Positions 8,401 to 16,784 of a stretch of DNA of 64,000 nucleotides are shown piece after piece. This stretch comes from Pseudobowmanella zhangzhouensis (GTDB lineage: Bacteria; Pseudomonadota; Gammaproteobacteria; Enterobacterales; Alteromonadaceae), in assembly GCF_042662685.1 (NCBI RefSeq), contig NZ_JBHSYO010000005.1, positions 219,194 to 283,193 on the forward strand. The letters run 5' to 3'. The position numbers were made by a program, and so were the translations under genes. Every line of letters starts with the position of its first letter. The stretch's first letter is position 1. The notes below the pieces were generated by a model. It was not told the DNA's origin and ran no database searches. It saw only the letters and a program-made list of their open reading frames with translations.

Positions 8401-11033
8401 AACTGAACAAATTAACCGCTGCAATGATTTTAGCCAGCACCGCAGGCTCGGCGATCGCCGGGGGCCCACTGTATATCCACGAGCCAACAATGCAGCCCTA
8501 CAAATGGGACACCAGCAAAGGTTCGATTCCGGTCTACACCGATGGCGGTGAACTGGTCGCAGATAAAGACGGTAATCTGGTACCAAGCTTTACCGTACTG
8601 GAAGCCGGCACCAAGTTTAATCACGACCTGACACTCCCGGATGGCACCTTTATACCTGCCTATACCGTGCTGGATCGTGACTACACTTTCCTGACCATTG
8701 AACAGGCAAACGCCATTACGGCCCGCGCCGTTGGCGAGTGGACTGCGGTAGAGACCTCCACTTTTGATATGTCAGTACAAGGCACCATCGAACAGCAAAC
8801 CGGTATCGCGGATGTCACCCCAGACAACGTTGACCAAATTTATGGTGCCGAAAATGGCTATGGTTTCTGGGTTAACTACGACACCGACGGCAGCATACTG
8901 GAGCAATATTTCGGCGTTCCACGAACTCAGGTACTGGGTATCGCGTTCCCTGAATGGGCCAACGAGGAAACCGGTGAAATCATTGAAGCCACCGCGCTGA
9001 TGAATGGTTGGTTTGTGGATAGTAAAGACACCCAGGGCGACAATGTGGCCGGGGTATTCACCCATGAATTTGGCCACGCGATTAATATGTCTCACTCGCA
9101 GGCGAATGGTAATTTGGCCTATATGTCCAAGTCTTACTCACCACAGTATGACGGCGTCCCGGGCTGTGCCGGCACTAACACCTACACCGCGGCAACGCTG
9201 GATGTAGTCAACAATATCGAGACCATGTTCCCGTTTATTGATGTGCGCTCCATTGCCGGCAAGTCGCAATCCACCGTGAATGTACGTGACGATATCGTCA
9301 ATATCTCGGATCTGTATCCAACTGCAGCTTACAAAGCCCAGTTTGGCTCTATCTCCGGTACCCTGTATACCAAAGAGGGTGTGGAATACAGCGGCATCAA
9401 TATGGTGGCGCGAAATCTGGATAACCCGCTGGAAGACGTTATCACCCAGCAATCGGGCAATATGACTCAGGGTAAAGTTGGCCCGGATGGTAAGTTCACT
9501 ATCAATGGCCTGACACCCGGTGGTCGTTATGTGCTGTATATCGACACCATCAAGGCTGGTGGCTACCCGACTGCGCAAACCCAAATCGTGTCTGAGCCAG
9601 AGTACTGGGATGCCAATGAAAGCGCCAATCCGGCGGTGGACAACAGCTGTAACGTAACCCCCATCGTGGTTGCAGGTGGTGAAACCAAACAGGCGGACAT
9701 GTACTTCAACGGTTATACCGATGGTATTCAGTACACCCCGCTGGTGCAGGCATTTGTGATGGATCACGCCAAAAATGGTCAGCGCGCACTGGGTACCACA
9801 GGTGGTGGCATCATCTTTATGTATGACTCAACCGGTAAACAGACCTTCACTGTGCCAACTGATGCCAACGGTGTGCCTATGCTGCATTCCGCGGGTGTGG
9901 CGATGAACAAGAACGCCACCAAAGCCGCCGGTGTCACTGACTTTGACGGTGATGGTGTGCAGTCTCCCGCGCTGTGGGATATTCGCGCCAATAAGATTAC
10001 CGAACTGGAAGACCCCAGCAACGGCACCTGTACATTAGGCAGCACCGCTGGCGTGTCCTCTGCCTCTATCTGGGATATCAGTGACAAAGGCGATGTGATT
10101 GCCGGAACATTCCGTGAGCCTTACTCCGGCGAGGCAGAATGTGCCGCCGGTGCAGGTGGTGCGTCAGTTGCCGTACCGGCCGTGTGGAAAAACGGTAAAG
10201 TGCAGGCGTTGCGCGACAACATCGAATTTGTGCCACGCAGCTACGGCAATGCGCTAGAAGTAGCGATCAATGATGATGATGGCAATTTAGTGCGTAAAAC
10301 CGCCTGGATCCGTGCGGATCGCATCTCGGGCAACGGCGAAACCGTCACCGGTATGACCAATGGCTTCGGTCAGGTCGCCTGGTTAAACGGTAAGCTACGC
10401 GACATTTACAGCGAATTCGGTGCTACTGATCAGTCTGTTATCTCTGCGGATGGTTCTATGGTCGCGTTTGGCGCACTGGATCTGACCGATCGTTTCCGCC
10501 CGTCCAAAGGTGTACAGATTTGGCATACCAAAACAGATGAACTGACTGACTTGGGCAGCATGCGCTGGTGTGAGGATATTCCGTATATCTCACGCTGGAC
10601 CAACTACTGTGACTATGGCTATGACCATGACTCACTGGTTGCTGCTGGCGCCGGTCTGCCACGCATGACCCTGCTGGACGCGACAGATGACTTGTCCATT
10701 ATCACTGCCCGTGCAGGTAGCTTACTGTCAGGTGGCTTTAAAGGCGCCATTTACATCGATGGTCTGGGCTGGATGACACTGGAAGAATTCTTCGACAAGC
10801 AAGGCGTGGTAGAAGCCTCCATGTTCCCCATGGATAACCCTTTCGGTATCAGTGCAGACGGTTCAAAACTGTTCGGTGGCTATGCCGGTGCCGAAGTGAC
10901 CTTCGACGTAGATATGACCAAAGCCTACGTATGTAAGGATGGACAAGACATGCAGCTTAGCTTCCCTAAACAGGTAGTCGCTGCGGTACAAAAAGGTGCA
11001 GAGTTTGGTCGCTGTGCCCATTTGGGTGACTAA
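8397..11033 (+). CDS. Secreted zincin metalloprotease with repeat-type C-terminus
   Basis: An 878-aa exported protein with signal peptide MKLNKLTAAMILASTAGSAIAG. The zinc site is HEFGHAINMSH at residues 223-233, an HExxHxxxxxH metzincin-type motif in which the usual Gly at the eighth position is Asn. A carboxypeptidase-regulatory-like beta-sandwich follows (about 318-410, with GKFTINGLTPGGRYVLYIDT). The rest, about 450-830, contains repeats ending in the type VISADGSMVAFGA and GISADGSKLFGGY with intervening W/A blades, like HAF-type extracellular repeats and probably a beta-propeller. It is encoded with a 4-nt overlap after the 201-aa secreted protein and ends at a strong hairpin terminator. 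Substrate unknown. Asparagine in the metzincin motif may tune the active site but does not by itself imply loss of function. Confidence 0.8.
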   Translation: MKLNKLTAAMILASTAGSAIAGGPLYIHEPTMQPYKWDTSKGSIPVYTDGGELVADKDGNLVPSFTVLEAGTKFNHDLTLPDGTFIPAYTVLDRDYTFLTIEQANAITARAVGEWTAVETSTFDMSVQGTIEQQTGIADVTPDNVDQIYGAENGYGFWVNYDTDGSILEQYFGVPRTQVLGIAFPEWANEETGEIIEATALMNGWFVDSKDTQGDNVAGVFTHEFGHAINMSHSQANGNLAYMSKSYSPQYDGVPGCAGTNTYTAATLDVVNNIETMFPFIDVRSIAGKSQSTVNVRDDIVNISDLYPTAAYKAQFGSISGTLYTKEGVEYSGINMVARNLDNPLEDVITQQSGNMTQGKVGPDGKFTINGLTPGGRYVLYIDTIKAGGYPTAQTQIVSEPEYWDANESANPAVDNSCNVTPIVVAGGETKQADMYFNGYTDGIQYTPLVQAFVMDHAKNGQRALGTTGGGIIFMYDSTGKQTFTVPTDANGVPMLHSAGVAMNKNATKAAGVTDFDGDGVQSPALWDIRANKITELEDPSNGTCTLGSTAGVSSASIWDISDKGDVIAGTFREPYSGEAECAAGAGGASVAVPAVWKNGKVQALRDNIEFVPRSYGNALEVAINDDDGNLVRKTAWIRADRISGNGETVTGMTNGFGQVAWLNGKLRDIYSEFGATDQSVISADGSMVAFGALDLTDRFRPSKGVQIWHTKTDELTDLGSMRWCEDIPYISRWTNYCDYGYDHDSLVAAGAGLPRMTLLDATDDLSIITARAGSLLSGGFKGAIYIDGLGWMTLEEFFDKQGVVEASMFPMDNPFGISADGSKLFGGYAGAEVTFDVDMTKAYVCKDGQDMQLSFPKQVVAAVQKGAEFGRCAHLGD

Positions 11034-11048
11034 CCCATAGCGACAACA

Positions 11049-11073
11049 AGCCCGGCAATTGCCGGGCTTTTTT
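11049..11073 (+). terminator. Rho-independent terminator of the zincin gene
   Basis: AGCCCGGC-AATT-GCCGGGCT, an 8-bp GC-rich stem, is followed by TTTTTT. It lies 16 nt after the stop codon of the metalloprotease gene. The opposite-strand chemoreceptor gene also ends here, and A-residues precede the stem only weakly, so it is mainly a plus-strand terminator. Confidence 0.9.
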
Positions 11074-11090
11074 ATATCTGCCACGCTTCG

Positions 11091-13064
11091 CTATTCTTTG
11101 TACATGCCAATAGTGTCGATCATCTCTGCCGTCTGTTTATCGATTTGGTCCGCAGAGTTCAACACTTTACCATTGCGCTCCACGTTGCCAGAGGCCCCAC
11201 GGGAAATGGCCAGCAAATTATCACTGATACTTTCCACCGCTTGCTGTTGTGACTTAGAACTACTGGCAATGTGATGGGCCGAGTCAGTTAATTCCCCAAG
11301 CAGGGAATCAAATAGCGCCAACGAGGTATTAATTTCGCTGGCATGGGATGATGCCTTAGACGCCAGTTCATTACTGTGGTTAATCATTTGCGCTGAATCT
11401 GATGCACTGTGTAACAGCTCATCGACTAAATTGGCGATATCCGAGGTAGCTTGTTGGGTGCGGCTGGCCAGATTACGCACTTCATCGGCAACAACAGCAA
11501 AACCACGGCCTTGTTCTCCGGCGCGGGCCGCCTCAATCGCTGCATTCAACGCAAGCAAATTGGTTTGCTCAGCGATGCCCCGGATCAGCGAGACCATTGA
11601 TGAAATGCTTTCCACCTTTTCATTCAGGGTAGACAGCTTAGTCACCGCACCGTGCATTTCAGTGCTGGTTTTCCCAATCAGATCTACCGCTTCGGCCACC
11701 CGTTGTCTGCTGCGCCGGGATTCTTCAGCGGCCTGCTGGGTACGGGCCACATTGTCATCCACCGAGCGGACGACATCAAAAAGATTTTCCCTGACCTGTT
11801 CAATGGCCGCCGCTATCTGCCCTAATTGATCATTCAACTCGCCCAGTGCCTGCTGGATACCGGCAATACCCTGCTTGGTTTGATTTGAGGATTCTTTGAT
11901 CAATACCGCTAATTCTTTGAACTTCATCAGGTCAGAATAAAAACGACCGGTGAGGCGATTAATGTATTTAGCCGCCCGGCCCAGGCCATCACTGCTGACC
12001 ACGTCAATGGTATGTTTTAAGTCACGTTGGTTAACCGCTTCCTCAATACCGTGTTCAATAAACTGACTCTGGGACTTGGTCAGGCGAATCACGATATACA
12101 GCAATACGGTGGTGACCAACGTGATGAGCAATATCAGTCCTTCTTTAAATAATTCCATGACATTACTGGTGTAATTTTGCTCTGCCATACTCTTTACGTC
12201 GTCGAGCAGGGCATTCTCAATGTCTTTCATTTTGTTAATACGCCGGCTGGCAGCATCAAACCATGCAGTCGAGCTAACACCGAATGCACTGTCACTGTTG
12301 TCAATCACCCTGCGCATGGCGATTACATCGGCCGACTCCAAATCATTGAGCTGCCCCTGATATTTGGCAAACAGTGTTTTAGGCATAATCTCTCTTGCTT
12401 CGCGCAGAAAAACGTCCTGGCGGGTCTGTAGCGCGGTGAGTCTGTTACGCTGCGCAAGCGATATGCGATCCTCGGCGAAGACTGCGGCCAATACCGCCCG
12501 TTCAACCCCGGAGTATTCCTTTACATTGGATAAATTAAACAAGGCCGTCAGCGTCTTACTGGTCATAGAGGCTTGGGTATTGCGCGCCGACACTAAAATA
12601 GAATCCAGTGCCGTTTCATTGACATGGATGAAATAGCCGAGTGCATCACCCAGTGGAATTGTCAGCGCATCAATGCGGCTGCGGATGGCAGACAATTGGC
12701 GAAGTTCGGTAACGACCTCGTTTACCAAGGCACGCTGTTGCTCTCCTAACTGAAATGCCGGCAGCGATGACGTAAAACGTGCGACCTGTTTATCCACAAG
12801 AGCGCGCTGACTTTGCAGTTCATTTCGCTGCTGCTGACCTTTGGAGCCAATAAACCCTGCGGTGCGGCCACGCTCCTTTTGCAGCTCATGGACCACATCA
12901 AACAGCACACTGGCCAGCTCAACGTTTTGCTGGTCCTGCACACTCTCGCCCATATCTCGGGTGGCCACCACGCCATTGGTAATCACCACAATGCCAAGCA
13001 AAATGCAGGGGATAAAAATAATGCGCGCCAGGTAACGCGAACAGAGTTGAATTAACACAGACAT
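11091..13064 (-). CDS. Methyl-accepting chemotaxis protein with NIT sensor domain
   Basis: A 657-aa inner-membrane chemoreceptor. Helix 1 spans about residues 12-34 and helix 2 about 306-326. The periplasmic region is a NIT domain, recognised by VVHELQKERGRTAGFIGSKG, a four-helix bundle that binds nitrate or nitrite in other proteins. A HAMP-like linker leads to the signalling hairpin, whose tip reads AEQTNLLALNAAIEAARAGE and QGRGFAVVADEVRNLA. There is no C-terminal CheR/CheB-binding pentapeptide; the protein ends MIDTIGMYKE. The gene stands alone, 90 nt downstream of the CZB receptor and in the same orientation. Ligand identity is inferred from the family only. Confidence 0.9.
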   Translation of the reverse strand: MSVLIQLCSRYLARIIFIPCILLGIVVITNGVVATRDMGESVQDQQNVELASVLFDVVHELQKERGRTAGFIGSKGQQQRNELQSQRALVDKQVARFTSSLPAFQLGEQQRALVNEVVTELRQLSAIRSRIDALTIPLGDALGYFIHVNETALDSILVSARNTQASMTSKTLTALFNLSNVKEYSGVERAVLAAVFAEDRISLAQRNRLTALQTRQDVFLREAREIMPKTLFAKYQGQLNDLESADVIAMRRVIDNSDSAFGVSSTAWFDAASRRINKMKDIENALLDDVKSMAEQNYTSNVMELFKEGLILLITLVTTVLLYIVIRLTKSQSQFIEHGIEEAVNQRDLKHTIDVVSSDGLGRAAKYINRLTGRFYSDLMKFKELAVLIKESSNQTKQGIAGIQQALGELNDQLGQIAAAIEQVRENLFDVVRSVDDNVARTQQAAEESRRSRQRVAEAVDLIGKTSTEMHGAVTKLSTLNEKVESISSMVSLIRGIAEQTNLLALNAAIEAARAGEQGRGFAVVADEVRNLASRTQQATSDIANLVDELLHSASDSAQMINHSNELASKASSHASEINTSLALFDSLLGELTDSAHHIASSSKSQQQAVESISDNLLAISRGASGNVERNGKVLNSADQIDKQTAEMIDTIGMYKE

Positions 13065-13154
13065 GCCAACCTCCAGAACAGTGCCATTTGCACCAGCAAA
13101 CCCGTTACATTCCGTTGTTCAGCTTCCAAAGCCGCAGAAGTCTGTGTTCCTGAA

Positions 13155-14633
13155 TTAATTGTACTTTTGCTCTACCAGTTTGGTGATATTGTTAATCACA
13201 CCTTTGCTGGCAAGCTCAGCGTTATTCACTTTATCGACCAATTCATCAAAAATCTGGTCATCTTGCAACCAGTCTTGCTGAACCAAATTAATCGCCAGAT
13301 GCACATTGGTATGCACATTGGCATGATGCCCCTCCAGTTCCCGATAGGCCTGATAATTGGCAAAGTTCTTTTTACCCTCGCCTTCGTAATACCATTTACC
13401 CAACCGGCAATTAAAGTGATCCACCTTCACTGCATCAGCCTCGGCGCCATCGCCATTTTTCTCCAGCGCGATGTAACCATTTTGCATATAAATCACATGG
13501 TCCAGCTTAACCAACGAGGCAAACGCTCTGTCTTTAGCCTGTAACATCAGATCGATGGTGCTTTGTGCCGCCCGCGCCACGCCGTCAAAGTTAGTATGGA
13601 AGCTGGTGATCTCGCCACCAATTTTTTTGGTTTGCTCACCCACTGCCAGTGTTTGCGTGACCATGGTATCGATGCGCTCGCGCAAGTGATTAATGATGGA
13701 ACTGATTTCGGTGGTGGATCGGCGGGTACGATCGGCCAGCCCTCGCACCTCATCCGCCACCACCGCAAAGCCGCGCCCAACTTCACCGGCCCGTGCCGCT
13801 TCTATCGCCGCGTTCAGTGCCAGTAAGTTAGTTTGCTCAGCAATATCAGTAATTAATTTGACTGTTTCAGCAATACGCACACTCTCGTCACCCAGTTCAC
13901 TGGCCACCCCTTCCATGGTCTCCATGCGCGTAATAATGTCATCCACCGAAACACGTAAGTCCGCCACCGTGCTGCGACTACTTTGCGCGCCATCCCGGCT
14001 GGTATTGGCAATGCTTAGTACATCATCCATGCGCACCGACAGGCTGCTCAGTTCCTGCTGACTGTTTTTCAGGTTAACCAATAAGTTGGCGGTGTTGATA
14101 TGGTGTAATTCACCCATCAGACGATTTTGTCTGGCAAAGGTATCGGCTTTTTCCATGCCACTGATGGCGTGGTTAACTTTATCCATGATGCTGGCAAATT
14201 CACCGGGTAAACCGACCGTCAGACCTTTACGATAAAACTGACGTCGGCCGGAGCTTTGAAAACTATTGGACAATTCCTTGAAGTTGGTTTCGACAATATC
14301 CAGAAAATCATTCAGTGCCCAGGCGACTTTTCCTACCTCGCCTAGGCCTCTGGTTTGGGTAATGCGCACATGGGTGCGACCTTTGGTGGCTTCTATCAGT
14401 GTATTCTGGATTTCCCGCAAGGTATTCAGGGGGCGCAAGTTGTCCAGATAGGCATAAAAGGCAAAAGCAATCGCCAACACAGTGGAGGTGACTTCCAACA
14501 CACTGAACCCATTTTGATATAAGTGGGTAATGGTCAGAATCATAGTCAGGGCAACAAACACCAGACAGGTGATGGCAAATTTCTGATTGAGAAACGGAAT
14601 TTTACGGCTGATTTGGCTGGTGCGATGTTTCAT
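13155..14633 (-). CDS. Chemoreceptor with C-terminal CZB zinc-binding domain
   Basis: A 492-aa receptor with two closely spaced hydrophobic helices near residues 18-35 and 45-62 and almost no periplasmic part, so sensing is internal. The signalling hairpin tip is AEQTNLLALNAAIEAARAGE. The C-terminal 120 residues are a CZB domain: DHVIYMQNG, VDHFNCRLGKWYYEG and HHANVHTNVH supply the His/His/Cys/His zinc ligands. CZB domains in other bacteria respond to zinc or to hypochlorous acid through the Cys. The start codon overlaps the stop of the upstream PAS gene (ATGA), so the two products are made together and probably form one signalling complex, an Aer-like energy or redox sensor split over two genes. 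Confidence 0.88.
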   Translation of the reverse strand: MKHRTSQISRKIPFLNQKFAITCLVFVALTMILTITHLYQNGFSVLEVTSTVLAIAFAFYAYLDNLRPLNTLREIQNTLIEATKGRTHVRITQTRGLGEVGKVAWALNDFLDIVETNFKELSNSFQSSGRRQFYRKGLTVGLPGEFASIMDKVNHAISGMEKADTFARQNRLMGELHHINTANLLVNLKNSQQELSSLSVRMDDVLSIANTSRDGAQSSRSTVADLRVSVDDIITRMETMEGVASELGDESVRIAETVKLITDIAEQTNLLALNAAIEAARAGEVGRGFAVVADEVRGLADRTRRSTTEISSIINHLRERIDTMVTQTLAVGEQTKKIGGEITSFHTNFDGVARAAQSTIDLMLQAKDRAFASLVKLDHVIYMQNGYIALEKNGDGAEADAVKVDHFNCRLGKWYYEGEGKKNFANYQAYRELEGHHANVHTNVHLAINLVQQDWLQDDQIFDELVDKVNNAELASKGVINNITKLVEQKYN

Positions 14634-15175
14634 CGGGCACCTCCCTGAGAATGTTCCTGATAAAGTTCGATAACAAATTGCTCATAGGACTGATTACGCG
14701 TTTCCAACACGTTTTGCACCATCCAGTTCCAGGATGCCTCAGGCGCCTGTGCTGGCGGAAAGCCTTTTTCCTTATCGCGCATCTGGCGATAAATATCCTC
14801 GATAACCTGTAGCGCGCCTTTCGGTGCTGTGCGTCGCACGGAAAAAAAGCCGACTTTTTCACCATTGACCACGTCCGGCGTAATATTGGCGAACACCCAG
14901 TAATAGTGCCCGTCTGAAGTGATATTTTTCACAAAACCAAAGAATTCCTGCCCCGACTTCAGCGCTTTCCACAGGCCATAAAACACGCCGCGCGGCATGT
15001 CCGGATGACGAATGATCGAATGGTCTTTGCCGAGCAGGTCGGCCTCTGAAAAATTAGACACGCGCATAAATACGCGATTGGCGTAGGTCAGTTTGCCGCG
15101 CAGATCCGTTTTGCTGACGATCAGCTCCTGCCGATCAAACGTGATCTCACGACTGTTTGGCGCAACCTTAATCAC
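14630..15175 (-). CDS. Aer-like PAS sensor protein
   Basis: A 181-aa soluble protein consisting mainly of one PAS domain (about residues 10-125). The diagnostic run is GKDHSIIRHPDMPRGVFYGL followed by WKALKSGQEFFGFVKN and YYWVFANITP, the signature of the FAD-binding PAS of Aer, the E. coli aerotaxis receptor. A short helical extension follows. There is no transmembrane segment or methyl-accepting hairpin. The next gene, coupled by a 4-nt overlap, provides those parts (a CZB-type receptor). The gene lies about 100 nt downstream of the sigma54 activator in the same direction and may be transcribed with it. FAD binding is inferred from the family. Confidence 0.85.
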   Translation of the reverse strand: MIKVAPNSREITFDRQELIVSKTDLRGKLTYANRVFMRVSNFSEADLLGKDHSIIRHPDMPRGVFYGLWKALKSGQEFFGFVKNITSDGHYYWVFANITPDVVNGEKVGFFSVRRTAPKGALQVIEDIYRQMRDKEKGFPPAQAPEASWNWMVQNVLETRNQSYEQFVIELYQEHSQGGAR

Positions 15176-15281
15176 AGTAGTGCATCCCTCTGGTTATTGG
15201 CGTAAAAGCACTTAAAAACTATATGGTAGTTTTTCTGCTTCGCCACTTATCCGCTGCAAAACTATGAAAAAAATCAGCTTG

Positions 15282-16586
15282 TTAGCTTTTATTTAAGCGC
15301 AGGCCAAAGCGCTCCAGTTTGCGATATAAGGTGCGCTGGCTAAGATCCAGCTGATCTGCCAGTTCCTGAATAGAACCATCGAAACGGCTACATAAGTCTT
15401 GCAGATACTGCCGCTCCACCTGCTCGAGGGTGAGCACGTTATCGCGGGCATCGTTTGCCTGCTGCGGCTGGTTGGTAACCACCGGCGGCAGATTACTGAC
15501 ATGAATCACCTCATCATCCGACATCAGCACCGCTTGTTCGACAATGCTTTTGAGCTCACGAATATTGCCCGGAAAGCCGTAATCTAACAGGGTTGCCAGC
15601 GCGTCCTGGCTGAAGGTTTTCTGCTGGTGATGAGTCACTTCCAGAAATTGTGCCACCAACAACGGAATATCATCCCGCCGTTCACGCAGGGGCGGGAGAT
15701 GAATGGGAAAACCGGCAATCCGGTAGTAAAGATCCTGACGGAATTCCCCGTCTTCCACCATCTTCAACAGATTTTTATGGGTGGCACACACCAACCGGAA
15801 ATCCGAGCGTTTTTGGGTCAGCCCGCCAACCGCACGAAAATAACCGGTTTCCAGCAAACGCAGCAATTTGACCTGCATATTCAATGGCACATCGCCGATT
15901 TCATCGAAAAACACCGTGCCACCATTGGCAATCTCGATCAGGCCTTTTTTACTGCCAGCCGCACCGGTAAAGGCCCCCTTTTCATGACCAAATAATTCAC
16001 TTTCAAACAGGCTTTCACTTAATCCGGTGCATTCAATCACCACAAAAGGTTTATCCGCCCGTTCACTGGCCTGATGCACCGCATGAGCCACCAGTTCCTT
16101 ACCTGTACCCGTTTCGCCCTGCAATAACACACTGATGGTCGAGCGCGCAGCGCGATTAATGCGATTGAGCATGGCTTTAAACGGCTCACTCACGCCCATC
16201 ATTCTGTTCACCCCGGTCTGTGACGAGGCATATTTAATCTTATCCAGTATTTCCAGATAGCCGAGAATACTACCGTCGATATCAAACACCGGCTTCATCA
16301 GGATATCGCAATAACTCTCACCGTTATCTGTGTGGTGGATATGCACCACACTGGTGGCGCGGCCGGTTTCGCGGGCAAGCTGCATGGGACATAGCTCACC
16401 GCATTGATCGCAGGGCTTACTGTTTTGGTGGGAAATTTCAAAGCATTTACTGCGGCCAAGCGCTACTTTTTTCTCGTAAGTATCAGAATACGCCTGATTG
16501 ACTGCCTGTATCACGTATTCAGGCGTAATAAATATTGCCGGACGATCAATCGCATTAATCATGGACTGAATTACTGATGTGTTCAT
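15282..16586 (-). CDS. Sigma54-dependent activator, FisR-like sulfane-sulfur sensor
   Basis: A 434-aa bacterial enhancer-binding protein. An N-terminal PAS-like sensor (1-115) carries Cys48, Cys59, Cys62 and Cys66 (KCFEISHQNSKPCDQCGELC). The AAA+ domain has Walker A GETGTGKE at 157-164, the sigma54 contact GAFTGA at 204-209, and Walker B FFDEIGDVPL. A Fis-type helix-turn-helix closes the protein (ELADQLDLSQRTLYRKLERF). FisR of Cupriavidus is activated by persulfide at three cysteines that I recall as 53, 64 and 71; spacings of 11 and 7 match Cys48-59-66 here exactly. It is divergent from sqr across a 198-bp gap containing its probable operators. NorR-like NO sensing is the main alternative, but there is no GAF haem/iron domain. 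Identity as FisR is inference. Confidence 0.8.
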   Translation of the reverse strand: MNTSVIQSMINAIDRPAIFITPEYVIQAVNQAYSDTYEKKVALGRSKCFEISHQNSKPCDQCGELCPMQLARETGRATSVVHIHHTDNGESYCDILMKPVFDIDGSILGYLEILDKIKYASSQTGVNRMMGVSEPFKAMLNRINRAARSTISVLLQGETGTGKELVAHAVHQASERADKPFVVIECTGLSESLFESELFGHEKGAFTGAAGSKKGLIEIANGGTVFFDEIGDVPLNMQVKLLRLLETGYFRAVGGLTQKRSDFRLVCATHKNLLKMVEDGEFRQDLYYRIAGFPIHLPPLRERRDDIPLLVAQFLEVTHHQQKTFSQDALATLLDYGFPGNIRELKSIVEQAVLMSDDEVIHVSNLPPVVTNQPQQANDARDNVLTLEQVERQYLQDLCSRFDGSIQELADQLDLSQRTLYRKLERFGLRLNKS

Positions 16587-16589
16587 AGC

Positions 16590-16627
16590 CAGCCAAATTT
16601 GACAGTTATTTTTGCCATTATTGACAA
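16590..16627. promoter_or_regulatory. Tandem UAS dyads upstream of sqr
   Basis: Two dyads of the form GCCA-N4-TGAC: AGCCA-AATT-TGACAG at about 16591-16605 and TTGCCA-TTAT-TGACAA at 16612-16627. Their centres are 22 bp apart (two helical turns). They lie about 116 bp upstream of the -24 element of sqr and 4-40 nt from the activator's own start codon, so binding could both activate sqr and repress the activator gene. The same tandem pair occurs before cydA at 18636-18672. Confidence 0.6.
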
Positions 16628-16702
16628 AAACAACACACGCCGACCAGCAATTTCGTGTTTAAAACTCAGCCTGACTCACCAAGCCAGAGTAAAAACAATT
16701 AA

Positions 16703-16715
16703 ATTCAACAAGTTA
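16703..16715 (+). promoter_or_regulatory. IHF-like site upstream of sqr
   Basis: ATTCAACAAGTTA matches the IHF consensus WATCAA-N4-TTR with one mismatch (T for A at the second position). It lies between the UAS pair and the -24 box, where IHF bending is usual at sigma54 promoters. Weak on its own. Confidence 0.35.
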
Positions 16716-16721
16716 GGTTAA

Positions 16722-16738
16722 TTGGCATGCTAATTGTT
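16722..16738 (+). promoter_or_regulatory. Sigma54 promoter of sqr
   Basis: TTGGCATGCTAATTGTT fits the -24/-12 pattern TGGCAYR-N4-TTGCW: GG at 16724-16725, ten bases, then GT at 16736-16737, with one deviation from the -12 GC. It lies 48 nt before the sqr start codon and is next to a sigma54 activator gene. Transcription should start near 16749. Confidence 0.7.
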
Positions 16739-16784
16739 AACAAGCATTTTACATTTAATCTCGATAGTCGAGTAAGGAATTGTT

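Noticed and set aside
15214..15240. AAAAACTA/TAGTTTTT hairpin after the FisR-like gene
   Set aside because: AT-only stem of low stability; not counted as a terminator. The PAS gene may be read through from the activator gene.
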